This document shows, in pieces, positions 44,362 through 53,268 of a stretch of 64,000 nt of DNA. A model generated the notes under the pieces. The model was given only the letters and a program-made list of their open reading frames with translations, had not been told where the DNA came from and did no database searches. Both the position numbers and the translations under genes were made by a program. Every line of letters begins with the position of its first letter. Position 1 is the first letter of the stretch. Source of the stretch: Streptomyces sp. NBS 14/10 (GTDB lineage: Bacteria; Actinomycetota; Actinomycetes; Streptomycetales; Streptomycetaceae); assembly GCF_002224125.1 (NCBI RefSeq), contig NZ_NCSM01000018.1:372001-436000 (forward strand), given 5' to 3'.

Positions 44362-44397
44362 CGCTGCGGACGGGGGATAACCCCCGATCCGCAGCGC
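44362..44397 (-). terminator. Hairpin with nested stems
   Basis: CGCTGCGGA and TCCGCAGCG enclose CGGGGG-ATAA-CCCCCG, with a one-base bulge. It lies 17 bases past the stop of the 44414 gene. Confidence 0.75.
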
Positions 44398-44413
44398 CGG
44401 GGACGGGAGCGTG

Positions 44414-44827
44414 TCAGGCCGTCCAGCTTTCGTCGTCCGGGTAGGCGATGTAGTTGCCCTCTGTCAGGGCCACCATGAAGCTGTATTTACGGCCTTCGAC
44501 GAGGTCCCATCCAGAGACGGAGGCGTCGCGGCGCTTGCAGTTGCCGTTGCCGCCGACGGTGAGGGTGCGGGTTTGGCCGGTTTTGGGGTCGTAGATCTCG
44601 GCGTAGGCGGCGAAGCCGTCGGCCTCGATGTCGCAGAGCTCGACGATGTCGCCGTTGGCCTCGAACCGCAGGCGGGCCCCGGGGTCCCCGTCGTCCGAGT
44701 GGATCGTGTGGTCCCAAGCGATGGCGTGGGCGCTCGGCGAGGCCAGGACGGGCAGCGAGACGGCGGCGGCGAGGACCGCAGCGATCCGCAGCCCGGCCCC
44801 CTTGGCGGGCCTCCGAAGCTTCGGCAC
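44414..44827 (-). CDS. Small secreted protein of unknown function
   Basis: This 137-residue protein has a signal peptide (about 1-35, ending PSAHA). The mature part of about 100 residues starts AIAWDHTIHSDDGDPGARLRFEANGDIVELCDIEADGFAAYAEI and contains two cysteines. Similar small secreted proteins are common in Streptomyces and their function is unknown. I use GTG 44827, which follows AAGGAG by 6 bases, rather than the upstream ATG at 44860. A hairpin terminator lies just downstream. Confidence 0.83.
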   Translation of the reverse strand: MPKLRRPAKGAGLRIAAVLAAAVSLPVLASPSAHAIAWDHTIHSDDGDPGARLRFEANGDIVELCDIEADGFAAYAEIYDPKTGQTRTLTVGGNGNCKRRDASVSGWDLVEGRKYSFMVALTEGNYIAYPDDESWTA

Positions 44828-44990
44828 AGGGTGCTCCTTGCTTTTTCCGGAACAGGCCACGTCAACGGGCCTGCGGTGCAGTCAACTTGAGCCGGAAGAT
44901 TAGCCAGGGCGTTTCCTGCCGTGAACAACTTCCCGTGTTTGTTGAGCATTTCCTGAGTTAGCCTCCCCCCGTCCACCGCCCGCGCCTGCC

Positions 44991-45119
44991 GTCACGCGTC
45001 CCGCCGGCCCTCTCCGCGAGAGCGCGGCCCCCGACACGGTCCTCACCACCACCCCCACCCACCTCGGCCACTTCATACGCGCCGCCAAGGCAGGCGAATT
45101 CGACCATCTCAACCACTAG
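44991..45119 (+). pseudogene. DUF397-type C-terminal remnant
   Basis: The frame ending TAG 45117-45119 reads VLTTTPTHLGHFIRAAKAGEFD near its end, like the C-terminus of DUF397 proteins, which usually accompany XRE-type regulators in Streptomyces. There is no start codon and no partner regulator. The rest of the 44828-45240 gap shows nothing else recognisable. Confidence 0.45.
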
Positions 45120-45240
45120 CCGCACGGTTTGCGACAAACTTCCCGATCGGCCTGGCAGAAAATCGACGACGCGGACAACCTCCGCCCAACCGGGGCAGTC
45201 GGACGTCACGTAACTGGCAACCGATCTTTTGGAGGAAGTC

Positions 45241-45834
45241 ATGCGACGCTGGGGGACCGCACTCGCGGCGCTCACGCTGGCCGGCGCCGGGCTGGCGGCG
45301 ACGGCGGGGACGGCCGGTGCCGCCACCACGTCGAGGACGGCCAACGCTTCGGCGGAGGCCTGTGCGACCGTGTGGGGCAGCGGCGAGAAGACCGCTCAAG
45401 ATGCGAACTACAAGCCGCTGAAGAACATCAGGGCGGGTCAGCACGACTGCTACGACCGCCTGGTGTTCGACATCAAGGGCGGCACGACGGCCGGCCAGAC
45501 CGGCTACCGCGTCGGCTATGTCGACGCGATGTACCAGGACGGCTCCGGCGACCCGATCGCCGTCGGCGGCGGCGCGATCCTGGAGATCCATGTGGCCGCG
45601 CCGAGCTATGACCCGGAGGCCGGCGGCGAGACGTATCCGGGGCGGGCCGGGAAGCCGCTGCCCGGGGTGGACATCGCCGGGTACCGCACCTTCAAGGACA
45701 CCCGCTACGGCGCCAGCTTCGAGGGTGAGACCCAGGTCGGGCTCGGCGTGCGCGCCCGGCTGCCGTTCCGGGTCCTCCAGTCGGGCGACCACCTGATCGT
45801 CGACGTCGCGCACTCCTGGGCCACCGCGCGCTGA
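45241..45834 (+). CDS. Secreted AMIN-like domain protein
   Basis: This 197-residue protein has a signal peptide (about 1-28, cleavage after TAGA). The mature domain resembles the actinobacterial AMIN-like family: HDCYDRLVFDIKGG, TGYRVGYVD, GAILEIHVAAPSYD, GYRTFKDTRYGASFEGETQVGLGVRARLPFRV, HLIVDVAH. AMIN-type domains target proteins to the cell envelope. ATG 45241 follows GGAGGAAG by 2-4 bases, a strong site. It is followed by a SUKH gene with a 70-base gap. Confidence 0.85.
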   Translation: MRRWGTALAALTLAGAGLAATAGTAGAATTSRTANASAEACATVWGSGEKTAQDANYKPLKNIRAGQHDCYDRLVFDIKGGTTAGQTGYRVGYVDAMYQDGSGDPIAVGGGAILEIHVAAPSYDPEAGGETYPGRAGKPLPGVDIAGYRTFKDTRYGASFEGETQVGLGVRARLPFRVLQSGDHLIVDVAHSWATAR

Positions 45835-45904
45835 CCTCAGGCGCCCCGTCCCCTCCCGCCCCGCCCCACGGCCGGATGTCAGTGGCACGCGCTTCACTGT
45901 CCCT

Positions 45905-46885
45905 GTGAACGAGAAAGAACTGCTGTCGTCGCTCCACGGTCTGGTGTGGCCGGACACCGGAAAGCTGGACTGCCGGTCGGCCGGCCACGGGGCGGGGCAT
46001 ACGTGCCTGACGATCCCCGACGGGGCGGGCCTGAGCGAGCTCGTGGACACGCTCAGCGGCTGGTACGGGGAGCCGCGCACCCTCGTATCGGAAGGACGTA
46101 CCGACGCCACCGTGAGCGAGCGGACGGGACTACCGCTCATCGCTTCCTTCGGGGACGGCGAGCGCGTCGCCGAGATGCGTGCCTGGGCGTTCGGCGGCCG
46201 GTGGATCGGCTGCGGCGTGGTCCGCGTCGGCGGGGAGGCGCGGCTTGTGGTGGTCCTGGCCCCGCGCACCACCCCGGCGCCGGACGAGCTGCCCGCCGAC
46301 GCCTCCTGGCTGGACCGGCTCACCGCCGTGACCGGCTGGGACGCGGACCAGGTGGGCATCGACCCGATCCGCCTGGACCGGATGCACTCGGGCCGGATCC
46401 GTACGGCCGACTGCGCGGCGGCCGAGGCGCGGCTGGGCACGGCGCTGCCGAGCGACTACAAGAAGCTGGTCGAGACGTTCGGGGACGGCGCCTTCGACGG
46501 CTTCCTGAGGCTCTATCTGCCGGCCGACATCGTCAAGGGCGCCGAGTTCACGTCCGGTTGGGCGAAGGCTCACGGCACCCCGTCCTGGGAGCCGCACCCG
46601 CCGTTCCCCGAGCCGGGCGGGCTGCTGCCGTGGGCGGGCACCGAGCACGAGACGTCGTTCTACTGGATCACCGAAGGGCCCGACCCCGACGCCTGGCCCG
46701 TGTACGTCACGGAGGTCGGCCCCGAGGCCGGGGACCGGTTCGCCATGACGACCACGGAGTTCGTCTTCCGTATGCTCGCCGACCCCGAGCACCCCTACTC
46801 CATGCCCGCCGACTTCGCCGCCCACTGGTTCATGAACTACAACAGGCCCTGGCCCGCCGACGGCACGGCGGATCTTGGGCGGTAG
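45905..46885 (+). CDS. SMI1/KNR4 (SUKH) family protein
   Basis: This 326-residue protein has a SUKH domain in its C-terminal half: CAAAEARLGTALPSDYKKLVETFGDGAFDGFLRLYLP, then GLLPWAGTEHETSFYWITEGPDPDAWPVYV. SUKH proteins act as immunity factors of polymorphic toxin systems or as general regulatory scaffolds. The N-terminal 150 residues are less conserved. GTG 45905 is the likely start. No toxin gene is adjacent, so an immunity role cannot be supported here. It ends 46 bases before the ketopantoate-reductase-like gene. Confidence 0.85.
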   Translation: MNEKELLSSLHGLVWPDTGKLDCRSAGHGAGHTCLTIPDGAGLSELVDTLSGWYGEPRTLVSEGRTDATVSERTGLPLIASFGDGERVAEMRAWAFGGRWIGCGVVRVGGEARLVVVLAPRTTPAPDELPADASWLDRLTAVTGWDADQVGIDPIRLDRMHSGRIRTADCAAAEARLGTALPSDYKKLVETFGDGAFDGFLRLYLPADIVKGAEFTSGWAKAHGTPSWEPHPPFPEPGGLLPWAGTEHETSFYWITEGPDPDAWPVYVTEVGPEAGDRFAMTTTEFVFRMLADPEHPYSMPADFAAHWFMNYNRPWPADGTADLGR

Positions 46886-46931
46886 CGTGACGGCCCGGAC
46901 CAGCAAAGGGACGGGCGAAAGGGGAGCCGGG

Positions 46932-47933
46932 ATGCGCTACGTCGTCATCGGAGCGGGCGCCATCGGAGGCGCGATCGGCGGGCGGCTCGCCCAGAGCGGG
47001 CACGACGTCGTCCTGGTGGCGCGCGGAGCGCACTACGAGGCGCTGCGGCGGGACGGGCTGCGGCTGCTGACGCCCGACGGCACGCACCACCTCCCCGTGC
47101 CCGTGGCCGACCGGCCCGAGGCCGTCGAGCTGCGCCCCGACGACGTACTCGTGCTTGCCGTGAAGACCCAGGACAGCGTGGCCGCGCTGGACGCCTGGGC
47201 GCCCCGCCCGGTGGCCGGCGGCGGGACGGCGGCCGACCGGCTGCCGCTGGTGTGCGCGCAGAACGGGGTGGAGAGCGAGCGGCTGGCGCTGCGGCGCTTC
47301 CGCCGGGTGTACGCGATGTGCGTCTGGCTGCCCGCCACCTACCTGGAGCCGGGCGAGGTCACAGCCCCCTGCGCGCCCTGCACCGGCGTGCTCCACCTGG
47401 GCGCCTATCCGTCCGGAGCGGACGAGACGGCCCGGCAGATCGCGGCCGACCTGGAGAAGTCCCACTTCCTCGCGCCGGTCGCGCCGGACGTGATGCGCTG
47501 GAAGTACGCCAAGCTGCGGGCCAACGTCGCCAACGCCGTGGAGGCGGTCTGCGGGCCGGACGGAGGCGAGGAGGCGGCGGCCCTGGTGCGGCGCGCGAAG
47601 GCGGAGGCGAGCGCCGTCTTCGACGCGGCGGGCATCGACCGCGCGAGCGACGCCGAGCAGAGCGCGGTGCGCGACGGAAAGATGGACATACGCCCCGTCG
47701 CCGCCGGTGCGGCGTGGCGCGGCGGCTCATCGTGGCAGAGCCTGGTCCGGGGCTCAGGAACGGTCGAGGCGGACTATCTGAACGGCGAGATCGTGCTGCT
47801 GGGCCGGCTCCACGGAGTGCCGACCCCGGTCAACGAGGCGCTGCGGCGCACCGCGAACGAATGCGCGCGCGAGCGCCGCACCCCCGGCACGATCACCGCC
47901 GCGCAACTCACCCGGATCATCGACGCAGCCTGA
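46932..47933 (+). CDS. Ketopantoate reductase family oxidoreductase
   Basis: This 333-residue protein belongs to the PanE/ApbA family, which reduces 2-dehydropantoate with NADPH; many paralogues act on other 2-oxo acids. The N-terminal Rossmann loop is GAGAIGGAIGGRLA, followed by LAVKTQD and CAQNGVESE. The C-terminal helical domain contains KYAKLRANVANAVEAV with the conserved lysine and Asn. ATG 46932 follows GGGGAG. Whether it makes pantoate or something else cannot be told, since it is not near panB or panC. A 29-bp perfect inverted repeat starts 3 bases after the stop. Confidence 0.85.
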   Translation: MRYVVIGAGAIGGAIGGRLAQSGHDVVLVARGAHYEALRRDGLRLLTPDGTHHLPVPVADRPEAVELRPDDVLVLAVKTQDSVAALDAWAPRPVAGGGTAADRLPLVCAQNGVESERLALRRFRRVYAMCVWLPATYLEPGEVTAPCAPCTGVLHLGAYPSGADETARQIAADLEKSHFLAPVAPDVMRWKYAKLRANVANAVEAVCGPDGGEEAAALVRRAKAEASAVFDAAGIDRASDAEQSAVRDGKMDIRPVAAGAAWRGGSSWQSLVRGSGTVEADYLNGEIVLLGRLHGVPTPVNEALRRTANECARERRTPGTITAAQLTRIIDAA

Positions 47934-47935
47934 AC

Positions 47936-48001
47936 TTGTGGTGAGTATGGGACAGCGACACGCCGTCGTTTCGGCGTGTCGCTGTCCCATACTCACCACA
48001 A
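47936..48001. terminator. Perfect 29-bp inverted repeat between convergent genes
   Basis: The arms are 47936-47964 and 47973-48001, exactly complementary over 29 bases, with loop GTCGTTTC. It begins 3 bases after the ketopantoate-reductase-like stop and ends 11 bases before the hemB stop. A bidirectional terminator is the simplest reading. Confidence 0.8.
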
Positions 48002-48012
48002 ATGCCGCGGTC

Positions 48013-49059
48013 TCAGACGTCGCCCCGGCTCAGCCACTGCGCGACCTCGGTCGCCCAGTAGGTCAGGACCATGCCCGCCCCCGCCCGCCGTACGGACGTC
48101 AGCGTCTCCATGATCGCCCGGTCCCGGTCGATCCACCCATTGGCCGCGGCGGCCTCGACCATCGCGTACTCCCCGGAGATCTGGTACGCGGCGACCGGCA
48201 CATCCGACTCGTCCGCGATCCGGCGCAGGATGTCCAGGTACGGCAGCGCGGGCTTGACCATCACCATGTCGGCGCCCTCGGCCAGGTCGAGCGCCAGCTC
48301 GCGCAGCGCCTCCCGGGCGTTGGCCCCGTCCTGTTGATACGTCTTGCGGTCGCCCTTGAGGGAGGACCCCACCGCCTCGCGGAAGGGCCCGTAGAAGGCC
48401 GAGGCGTACTTGACGGCGTAGGCGAGGATCGACACGTCCTGGCGGCCGATGCCGTCCAGGGCCGCCCGGGCGACCCCGACCTGGCCGTCCATCATCCCGC
48501 TCGCGCCCACCACATGGGCGCCCGCGTCCGCCTGCACCCGCGCCATCTCGGCGTAGCGCTCCAGCGTCGCGTCGTTGTCGACCCGGCCCTCGGCGTCGAG
48601 CACGCCGCAGTGGCCGTGGTCGGTGTGCTCGTCGAGGCACAGATCGGACATGACGATCAGTTCGTCGCCGACCTCGGACCGTACGTCCCGCAGCGCGACC
48701 TGAAGGATCCCGTCCGGGTCGGTGCCCGGCGTGCCGATCGCGTCCTTCTTGCTCTCCTCCGGCACGCCGAAGAGCATGATCCCGCCGACGCCCGCCTCGA
48801 CCGCCTCCACGGCGGCCTTCCGCAGCGAGTCGCGGCTGTGCTGCACGACGCCCGGCATCGACCCGAGCGGCAGCGGCTCGTTCGCGCCCTCCGCGACGAA
48901 GGCGGGCAGGATCAGCTCGGCCGGGTGCAGCCGGGTCTCGGCGACCATGCGCCGCATGGCCGCGTTCACCCGCAGCCGGCGCGGCCGGGCGCCGGGGAAG
49001 CTCCCGTACGGGGTGGAACTGGTACTGCCGTGGGCGATGCTGCTGCTGTGCGTGCTCAA
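48013..49059 (-). CDS. hemB: Delta-aminolevulinic acid dehydratase (porphobilinogen synthase)
   Basis: This 348-residue enzyme joins two 5-aminolevulinate molecules into porphobilinogen. Active-site lysines are visible in [10 protein letters not shown] and in VKPALPYLD (Schiff-base lysine). The metal region reads [14 protein letters not shown]. The start is TTG 49059, with AAGGAGG about 9 bases upstream and overlapping the hemD stop as TTGA. Last gene of the rex-hemACDB operon, which ends at the 29-bp inverted repeat. Confidence 0.95.
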   Translation of the reverse strand: MSTHSSSIAHGSTSSTPYGSFPGARPRRLRVNAAMRRMVAETRLHPAELILPAFVAEGANEPLPLGSMPGVVQHSRDSLRKAAVEAVEAGVGGIMLFGVPEESKKDAIGTPGTDPDGILQVALRDVRSEVGDELIVMSDLCLDEHTDHGHCGVLDAEGRVDNDATLERYAEMARVQADAGAHVVGASGMMDGQVGVARAALDGIGRQDVSILAYAVKYASAFYGPFREAVGSSLKGDRKTYQQDGANAREALRELALDLAEGADMVMVKPALPYLDILRRIADESDVPVAAYQISGEYAMVEAAAANGWIDRDRAIMETLTSVRRAGAGMVLTYWATEVAQWLSRGDV

Positions 49060-50723
49060 GAGCGTGCCCTCCTTCGTGAACCGGGCCGCCGCTCGCTCGG
49101 ACGGGTGACCGGCTCCCCTGCCTGGCTCGCGGCCCGCCGCCGGGCCGCCCCGAACTCCGCCAGCGCCTCGGCCAGCTTGTGCACCGAGGGCTCGGGCGAC
49201 AGTACGTCCACCCGCAGGCCGTGCTCCTCCGCGGTCTTCGCGGTGGCCGGGCCGATACAGGCGATGACCGTGACGTTGTGCGGCTTGCCCGCGATGCCGA
49301 CGAGGTTCCGCACGGTCGACGACGAGGTGAACAGCACCGCGTCGAAGCCGCCGCCCTTGATCGCCTCGCGGGTCTCGGCCGGCGGCGGCGAGGCGCGCAC
49401 GGTGCGGTACGCCGTGACGTCGTCGACCTCCCAGCCCAGCTCGATCAGCCCGGCCACCAGCGTCTCCGTGGCGATATCGGCGCGCGGCAGGAAGACGCGG
49501 TCGATCGGGTCGAAGACCGGGTCGTACGGCGGCCAGTCCTCCAGCAGCCCGGCCGCGGACTGCTCACCGCTGGGCACCAGGTCCGGCTTGACCCCGAAGT
49601 CGATCAGCGACCTGGCGGTCTGCTCGCCCACCGCCGCGACCTTGATCCCGGCGAAGGCGCGGGCGTCGAGCCCGTACTCCTCGAACTTCTCCCGCACCGC
49701 CTTGACCGCGTTGACCGACGTGAAGGCGATCCACTCATAGCGCCCGGTCACCAGGCCCTTGACCGCCCGCTCCATCTGCTGCGGGGTGCGCGGCGGCTCC
49801 ACGGCGATGGTCGGCACCTCGCTGGGCACCGCGCCGTACGAGCGCAGCTGGTCCGAGAGCGAGGCGGCCTGCTCCTTGGTGCGCGGCACCAGCACATGCC
49901 AGCCGAACAGCGGCTTGGACTCGAACCACGCCAGCTGTTCGCGCTGCGCGGCCGCGCTGCGCTCGCCGACGACGGCTATCACCGGCTGGGCGCCCTGCGG
50001 CGACGGCAGCACCTTCGCCGCCTTCAGCACCTGCGCGATGGTGCCCAGCGTCGCTGTCCAGGTGCGCTGCCGGGTGGTCGTACCGGCGACGGTGACGGTC
50101 AGCGGGGTGTCGGGCTTGCGCCCGGCGGCCACCAGCTCGCCGGCGGCGGCCGCGACCGTCTCCAGGGTCGCGGAGACCACGGCGGTCGCGTCCGAGGAGC
50201 CGACCTCGCTCCAGCAGCGGTCGTCGGCCGTACGGGCGTCCACGAAGCGCACATCGGTGCCCTGCGCGTCCCGCAGCGGCACCCCCGCGTACGCGGGCAC
50301 GCCCACCGCGGCCGCCACGCCCGGCACCACCTCGAAGACGATGCCCTCGGCGGCGCACGCGACCATCTCGTCGGCGGCGTATCCGTCCAGGCCAGGGTCG
50401 CCCGCGACCGCGCGGACGACCCGCTTGCCGCTCCGCGCGGCGCCCATGACAAGATTGGCCGTGTCCCTGAGTAGGGCCACGTCGGCGGTGCTTGACGGCG
50501 AGTCAGCTCTCGCCTGCTCCGGTGTGCCCTGAGCGTCCGCGGCCACGCCTGGCCTGACGTGCGTACGTACCACGTCGAGCACTTGTGGATCGGCGATCAG
50601 TACATCAGCGGCGCCTAGTGCCTCCACGGCACGCAACGTCAGCAGGCCTGGATCTCCTGGGCCCGCACCGAGGAAGGTGACGTGCCCATGTCCGGGTGGG
50701 TGGTTCGGGGCGTTGGGGTTCAA
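49056..50723 (-). CDS. hemD: Bifunctional uroporphyrinogen-III methyltransferase/synthase-type protein
   Basis: This 555-residue fusion has an N-terminal SAM-dependent methyltransferase (SUMT/CobA) domain (about 14-250) and a C-terminal uroporphyrinogen-III synthase domain (about 270-530). The first shows [14 protein letters not shown] and [18 protein letters not shown]. The usual LTHR after GVPL is missing and the canonical YD of the active loop is IADPQVLD, so methyltransferase activity is doubtful. The synthase half has [10 protein letters not shown] and VLFTSSSTV. The start is TTG 50723, overlapping the hemC stop (TTGA); no other in-frame start fits. It supplies the macrocycle for haem, sirohaem and cobalamin. 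Confidence 0.93.
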   Translation of the reverse strand: MNPNAPNHPPGHGHVTFLGAGPGDPGLLTLRAVEALGAADVLIADPQVLDVVRTHVRPGVAADAQGTPEQARADSPSSTADVALLRDTANLVMGAARSGKRVVRAVAGDPGLDGYAADEMVACAAEGIVFEVVPGVAAAVGVPAYAGVPLRDAQGTDVRFVDARTADDRCWSEVGSSDATAVVSATLETVAAAAGELVAAGRKPDTPLTVTVAGTTTRQRTWTATLGTIAQVLKAAKVLPSPQGAQPVIAVVGERSAAAQREQLAWFESKPLFGWHVLVPRTKEQAASLSDQLRSYGAVPSEVPTIAVEPPRTPQQMERAVKGLVTGRYEWIAFTSVNAVKAVREKFEEYGLDARAFAGIKVAAVGEQTARSLIDFGVKPDLVPSGEQSAAGLLEDWPPYDPVFDPIDRVFLPRADIATETLVAGLIELGWEVDDVTAYRTVRASPPPAETREAIKGGGFDAVLFTSSSTVRNLVGIAGKPHNVTVIACIGPATAKTAEEHGLRVDVLSPEPSVHKLAEALAEFGAARRRAASQAGEPVTRPSERRPGSRRRARS

Positions 50724-51748
50724 TGTGCTCGCTCCCCCATAAGACCGGCCGCACCCTTCGCGAGCATCTCGGCGGCGAGCTCATGTCCCATGAGCTGGGC
50801 CGCCTCCTCGCCAGGCGCCGCGGGAACGGGACCGGTGATGGACAACTGCACCAGCGAGGAGCCGTCGGTGGTGCCGACGACGCCACGCAGGCGCATTTCG
50901 GTGACAGCCTGACCGTCGCCGAGCAGGTCGGCCAGCGCACCCACAGGTGCGCTGCAGCCGGCCTCCAGGGCGGCGAGCAGGGATCGCTCGGCGGTCACGG
51001 CGACCCGGGTGTACGGATCGTCGAGCTCGGCGAGCTGAGCAGCGAGCGCCGCGTTGGCGGCGGCGCACTCGACTGCCAGTGCCCCCTGGCCGGGGGCGGG
51101 CAGGATGTGGTCGGCGTCCAGGATCTCGGTCGCCTCGTCGAGCCGTCCCAGCCGGGTCAGGCCGGCGGCGGCCAGCACCACCGCGTCCAGCTCCCCCGAG
51201 CGGACGTAGCCGATACGGGTGTCGACGTTGCCGCGGATCGGCACGGTCTCGATCCGCAGGCCCAGCGAGCGCGCCCAGGCGCGCAGCTGGGAGGTGCGGC
51301 GTGGGGAACCGGTGCCTATCCGGGCGCCGGGCGGAAGCTCGGCGAAGGTGAGGCCGTCGCGGGCGATCAGCGCGTCGCGCGGGTCCTCGCGGGTCGGCAG
51401 CGCGGCCAGGACCAGGTCCTCGGGCTGCCCGGTCGGCAGGTCCTTCAGCGAGTGGACCGCGAAGTCGATCTCGCCGCGCAGCAGCGCCTCGCGCAGCGCG
51501 GTGGCGAAGACGCCGGTGCCGCCGATCTGCGCGAGGTCCTCGCGCGAGACGTCCCCGTGCGTCGTGATCTCCACGAGCTCGACGGGACGTCCGGTGACGC
51601 GGCGCACGGCGTCCGCTATCTGCCCGGACTGGGCCATGGCCAGCGCGGAGCGCCGGGTGCCGAGCCGCAGCGGCGCGGGGGTGCCGGAGGTGGCGGGGGT
51701 GCCGGAGGTGTGTGCCCGGCCGGAGGCGGCGGGGGGTGTCGCGTTCAT
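50720..51748 (-). CDS. hemC: Hydroxymethylbilane synthase (porphobilinogen deaminase)
   Basis: This 342-residue enzyme polymerises four porphobilinogens into hydroxymethylbilane. Family motifs are LRLGTRRSALAMAQ, HSLKDLPT with the catalytic aspartate, GTGSPRRTSQLRAW, RGNVDTRIG, and EAGCSAPVGA, whose cysteine carries the dipyrromethane cofactor. The start overlaps the hemA stop (ATGA) and the stop overlaps hemD, so translation is coupled on both sides. A short Ala/Pro/Thr-rich N-terminal extension precedes the domain. Confidence 0.96.
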   Translation of the reverse strand: MNATPPAASGRAHTSGTPATSGTPAPLRLGTRRSALAMAQSGQIADAVRRVTGRPVELVEITTHGDVSREDLAQIGGTGVFATALREALLRGEIDFAVHSLKDLPTGQPEDLVLAALPTREDPRDALIARDGLTFAELPPGARIGTGSPRRTSQLRAWARSLGLRIETVPIRGNVDTRIGYVRSGELDAVVLAAAGLTRLGRLDEATEILDADHILPAPGQGALAVECAAANAALAAQLAELDDPYTRVAVTAERSLLAALEAGCSAPVGALADLLGDGQAVTEMRLRGVVGTTDGSSLVQLSITGPVPAAPGEEAAQLMGHELAAEMLAKGAAGLMGERAH

Positions 51749-53268
51749 GCCCGGCCTCTCTTCGGGTCGTTCGGTACGGCCGCGGCGCCGGGCCGGCCGG
51801 TGTCGCCGCCGTTCGGACGGTTGCCGTTCGTATCGGCCCGGCTGACGGCGGCCACCGCCTGCGGGTCGAGGTCGAACAGCTCGCGCAGCGCGTCCGCGTA
51901 CCCGGCACCGCCGGGCGTACTCGCCAGCTGCTTGACCCGCACGGTGGGCGCGTGCAGCAGCTTGTCGACGACGCGGCGCACGGTCTGGGTGATCTCGGCG
52001 CGCTGTCTTTCGTCGAGGTCGGGGAGGCGCCCGTCGAGCCGGGCGATCTCGCCGGCGACCACATCTGCCGCCATGGTACGCAGCGCGACGACGGTCGGCG
52101 TGATGTGCGCGGCGCGCTGAGCTGCCCCGAAGGCGGAAACCTCGGAGGAGACGATGGCCCGGACCTGGTCGACGTCAGCGGCCATCGGGCCCGCCGACGT
52201 AGTCGGCTGATCGGACACTGTCGCCGCGGCCTCGGCCAGCGACTCGATGTCCACCAGGCGCAGCCCGCCGACCCGGTGCGCCGCCGCGTCGATATCGCGC
52301 GGCATCGCCAGGTCGAGCAGCGCGACGGTCTCCGCCGCGCCCGGCCCGGCGGTGCCCGCCGCCCGGTGCTCCGCGCGCCGGTCGAGGGCTTCGCGCAGCA
52401 TGTCGGCGGTCAGCACCAGGCCGGTCGCGCCCGTACAGGAGACGACGATGTCGGCGTAGGGCAGCTCGTCCGCGACACGATCCCGCGGCACAGCACGGGC
52501 GATCAGCGGACGACCGGCGGCAGAGCCGTCCTCGCGCGGGGCACCGGCGACGGCATCCGCGCCGGCGCTCTGCCCTGCCAGCGACTCCGCGAGGCGCCGC
52601 GCCCGATCCAACGTCCTGTTGGCGATCACCAGTTCGGCAACACCGGCACGCGCGAGCGTGGCCGCGGCCAGCGAGGACATCGAGCCCGCCCCGATCACCA
52701 GGGCACGCCGCCCCGCCGCCCAGTCCGCCACCGGCGTGGTGCCCCCGGCCAGCTGTTCGAGGCCGAAGGTGACGAGCGACTGGCCGGCCTTGTCGATACC
52801 GGTCTCGCTGTGCGCCCGCTTGCCGACCCGCAGCGCCTGCTGGAACAGGTCGTTCAGCAGCCGGCCCGCGGTGTGCAGCTCCTGCCCCAGCGCGAGCGCG
52901 TCCTTGATCTGGCCGAGGATCTGGCCCTCGCCGACGACCATCGAGTCCAGCCCGCAGGCCACCGAGAACAGGTGGTGGACGGCCCGGTCCTCGTAGTGGA
53001 CGTACAGATACGGGGTGAGCTCGTCGAGATCGACCCCGGTGTGCTGGGCGAGCAGCGTGGACAGCTCGGCGACCCCGGCGTGGAACTTGTCCACGTCCGC
53101 GTACAGCTCGATGCGGTTGCAGGTGGCCAGGACGGCGGCCTCGGTGGCGGGCTCGGCCACGAGGGTGTCCTGCGCCAGCTTGGCCGGCTCCTCGCCCACC
53201 AGGGAGGCGCGCTCCAGCACGCTCACCGGCGCGGTGCGATGACTCAGTCCGACGACGAGAAGGCTCAT
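51745..53268 (-). CDS. hemA: Glutamyl-tRNA reductase
   Basis: This 507-residue NADPH enzyme converts glutamyl-tRNA to glutamate-1-semialdehyde, the first step of the C5 pathway. The catalytic cysteine is Cys50 in TCNRIE, the N-terminus is the typical SLLVVGLSHRTAPV, and MVVGEGQILGQIK is conserved. A Rossmann segment VIGAGSMSSLAA follows. About 25 extra residues rich in Ala, Asp and Gly interrupt the NADPH domain (SAGADAVAGAPREDGSAAG). Starts and stops overlap rex and hemC by four bases. Confidence 0.96.
   Translation of the reverse strand: MSLLVVGLSHRTAPVSVLERASLVGEEPAKLAQDTLVAEPATEAAVLATCNRIELYADVDKFHAGVAELSTLLAQHTGVDLDELTPYLYVHYEDRAVHHLFSVACGLDSMVVGEGQILGQIKDALALGQELHTAGRLLNDLFQQALRVGKRAHSETGIDKAGQSLVTFGLEQLAGGTTPVADWAAGRRALVIGAGSMSSLAAATLARAGVAELVIANRTLDRARRLAESLAGQSAGADAVAGAPREDGSAAGRPLIARAVPRDRVADELPYADIVVSCTGATGLVLTADMLREALDRRAEHRAAGTAGPGAAETVALLDLAMPRDIDAAAHRVGGLRLVDIESLAEAAATVSDQPTTSAGPMAADVDQVRAIVSSEVSAFGAAQRAAHITPTVVALRTMAADVVAGEIARLDGRLPDLDERQRAEITQTVRRVVDKLLHAPTVRVKQLASTPGGAGYADALRELFDLDPQAVAAVSRADTNGNRPNGGDTGRPGAAAVPNDPKRGRA

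Noticed and set aside
45905..46885. SUKH gene as immunity gene of a toxin system
   Set aside because: No polymorphic toxin, secretion signal gene or further immunity genes lie nearby.
47936..48001. Inverted repeat as a CRISPR repeat or att site
   Set aside because: Only one copy, no spacers, no cas genes and no integrase or tRNA next to it.
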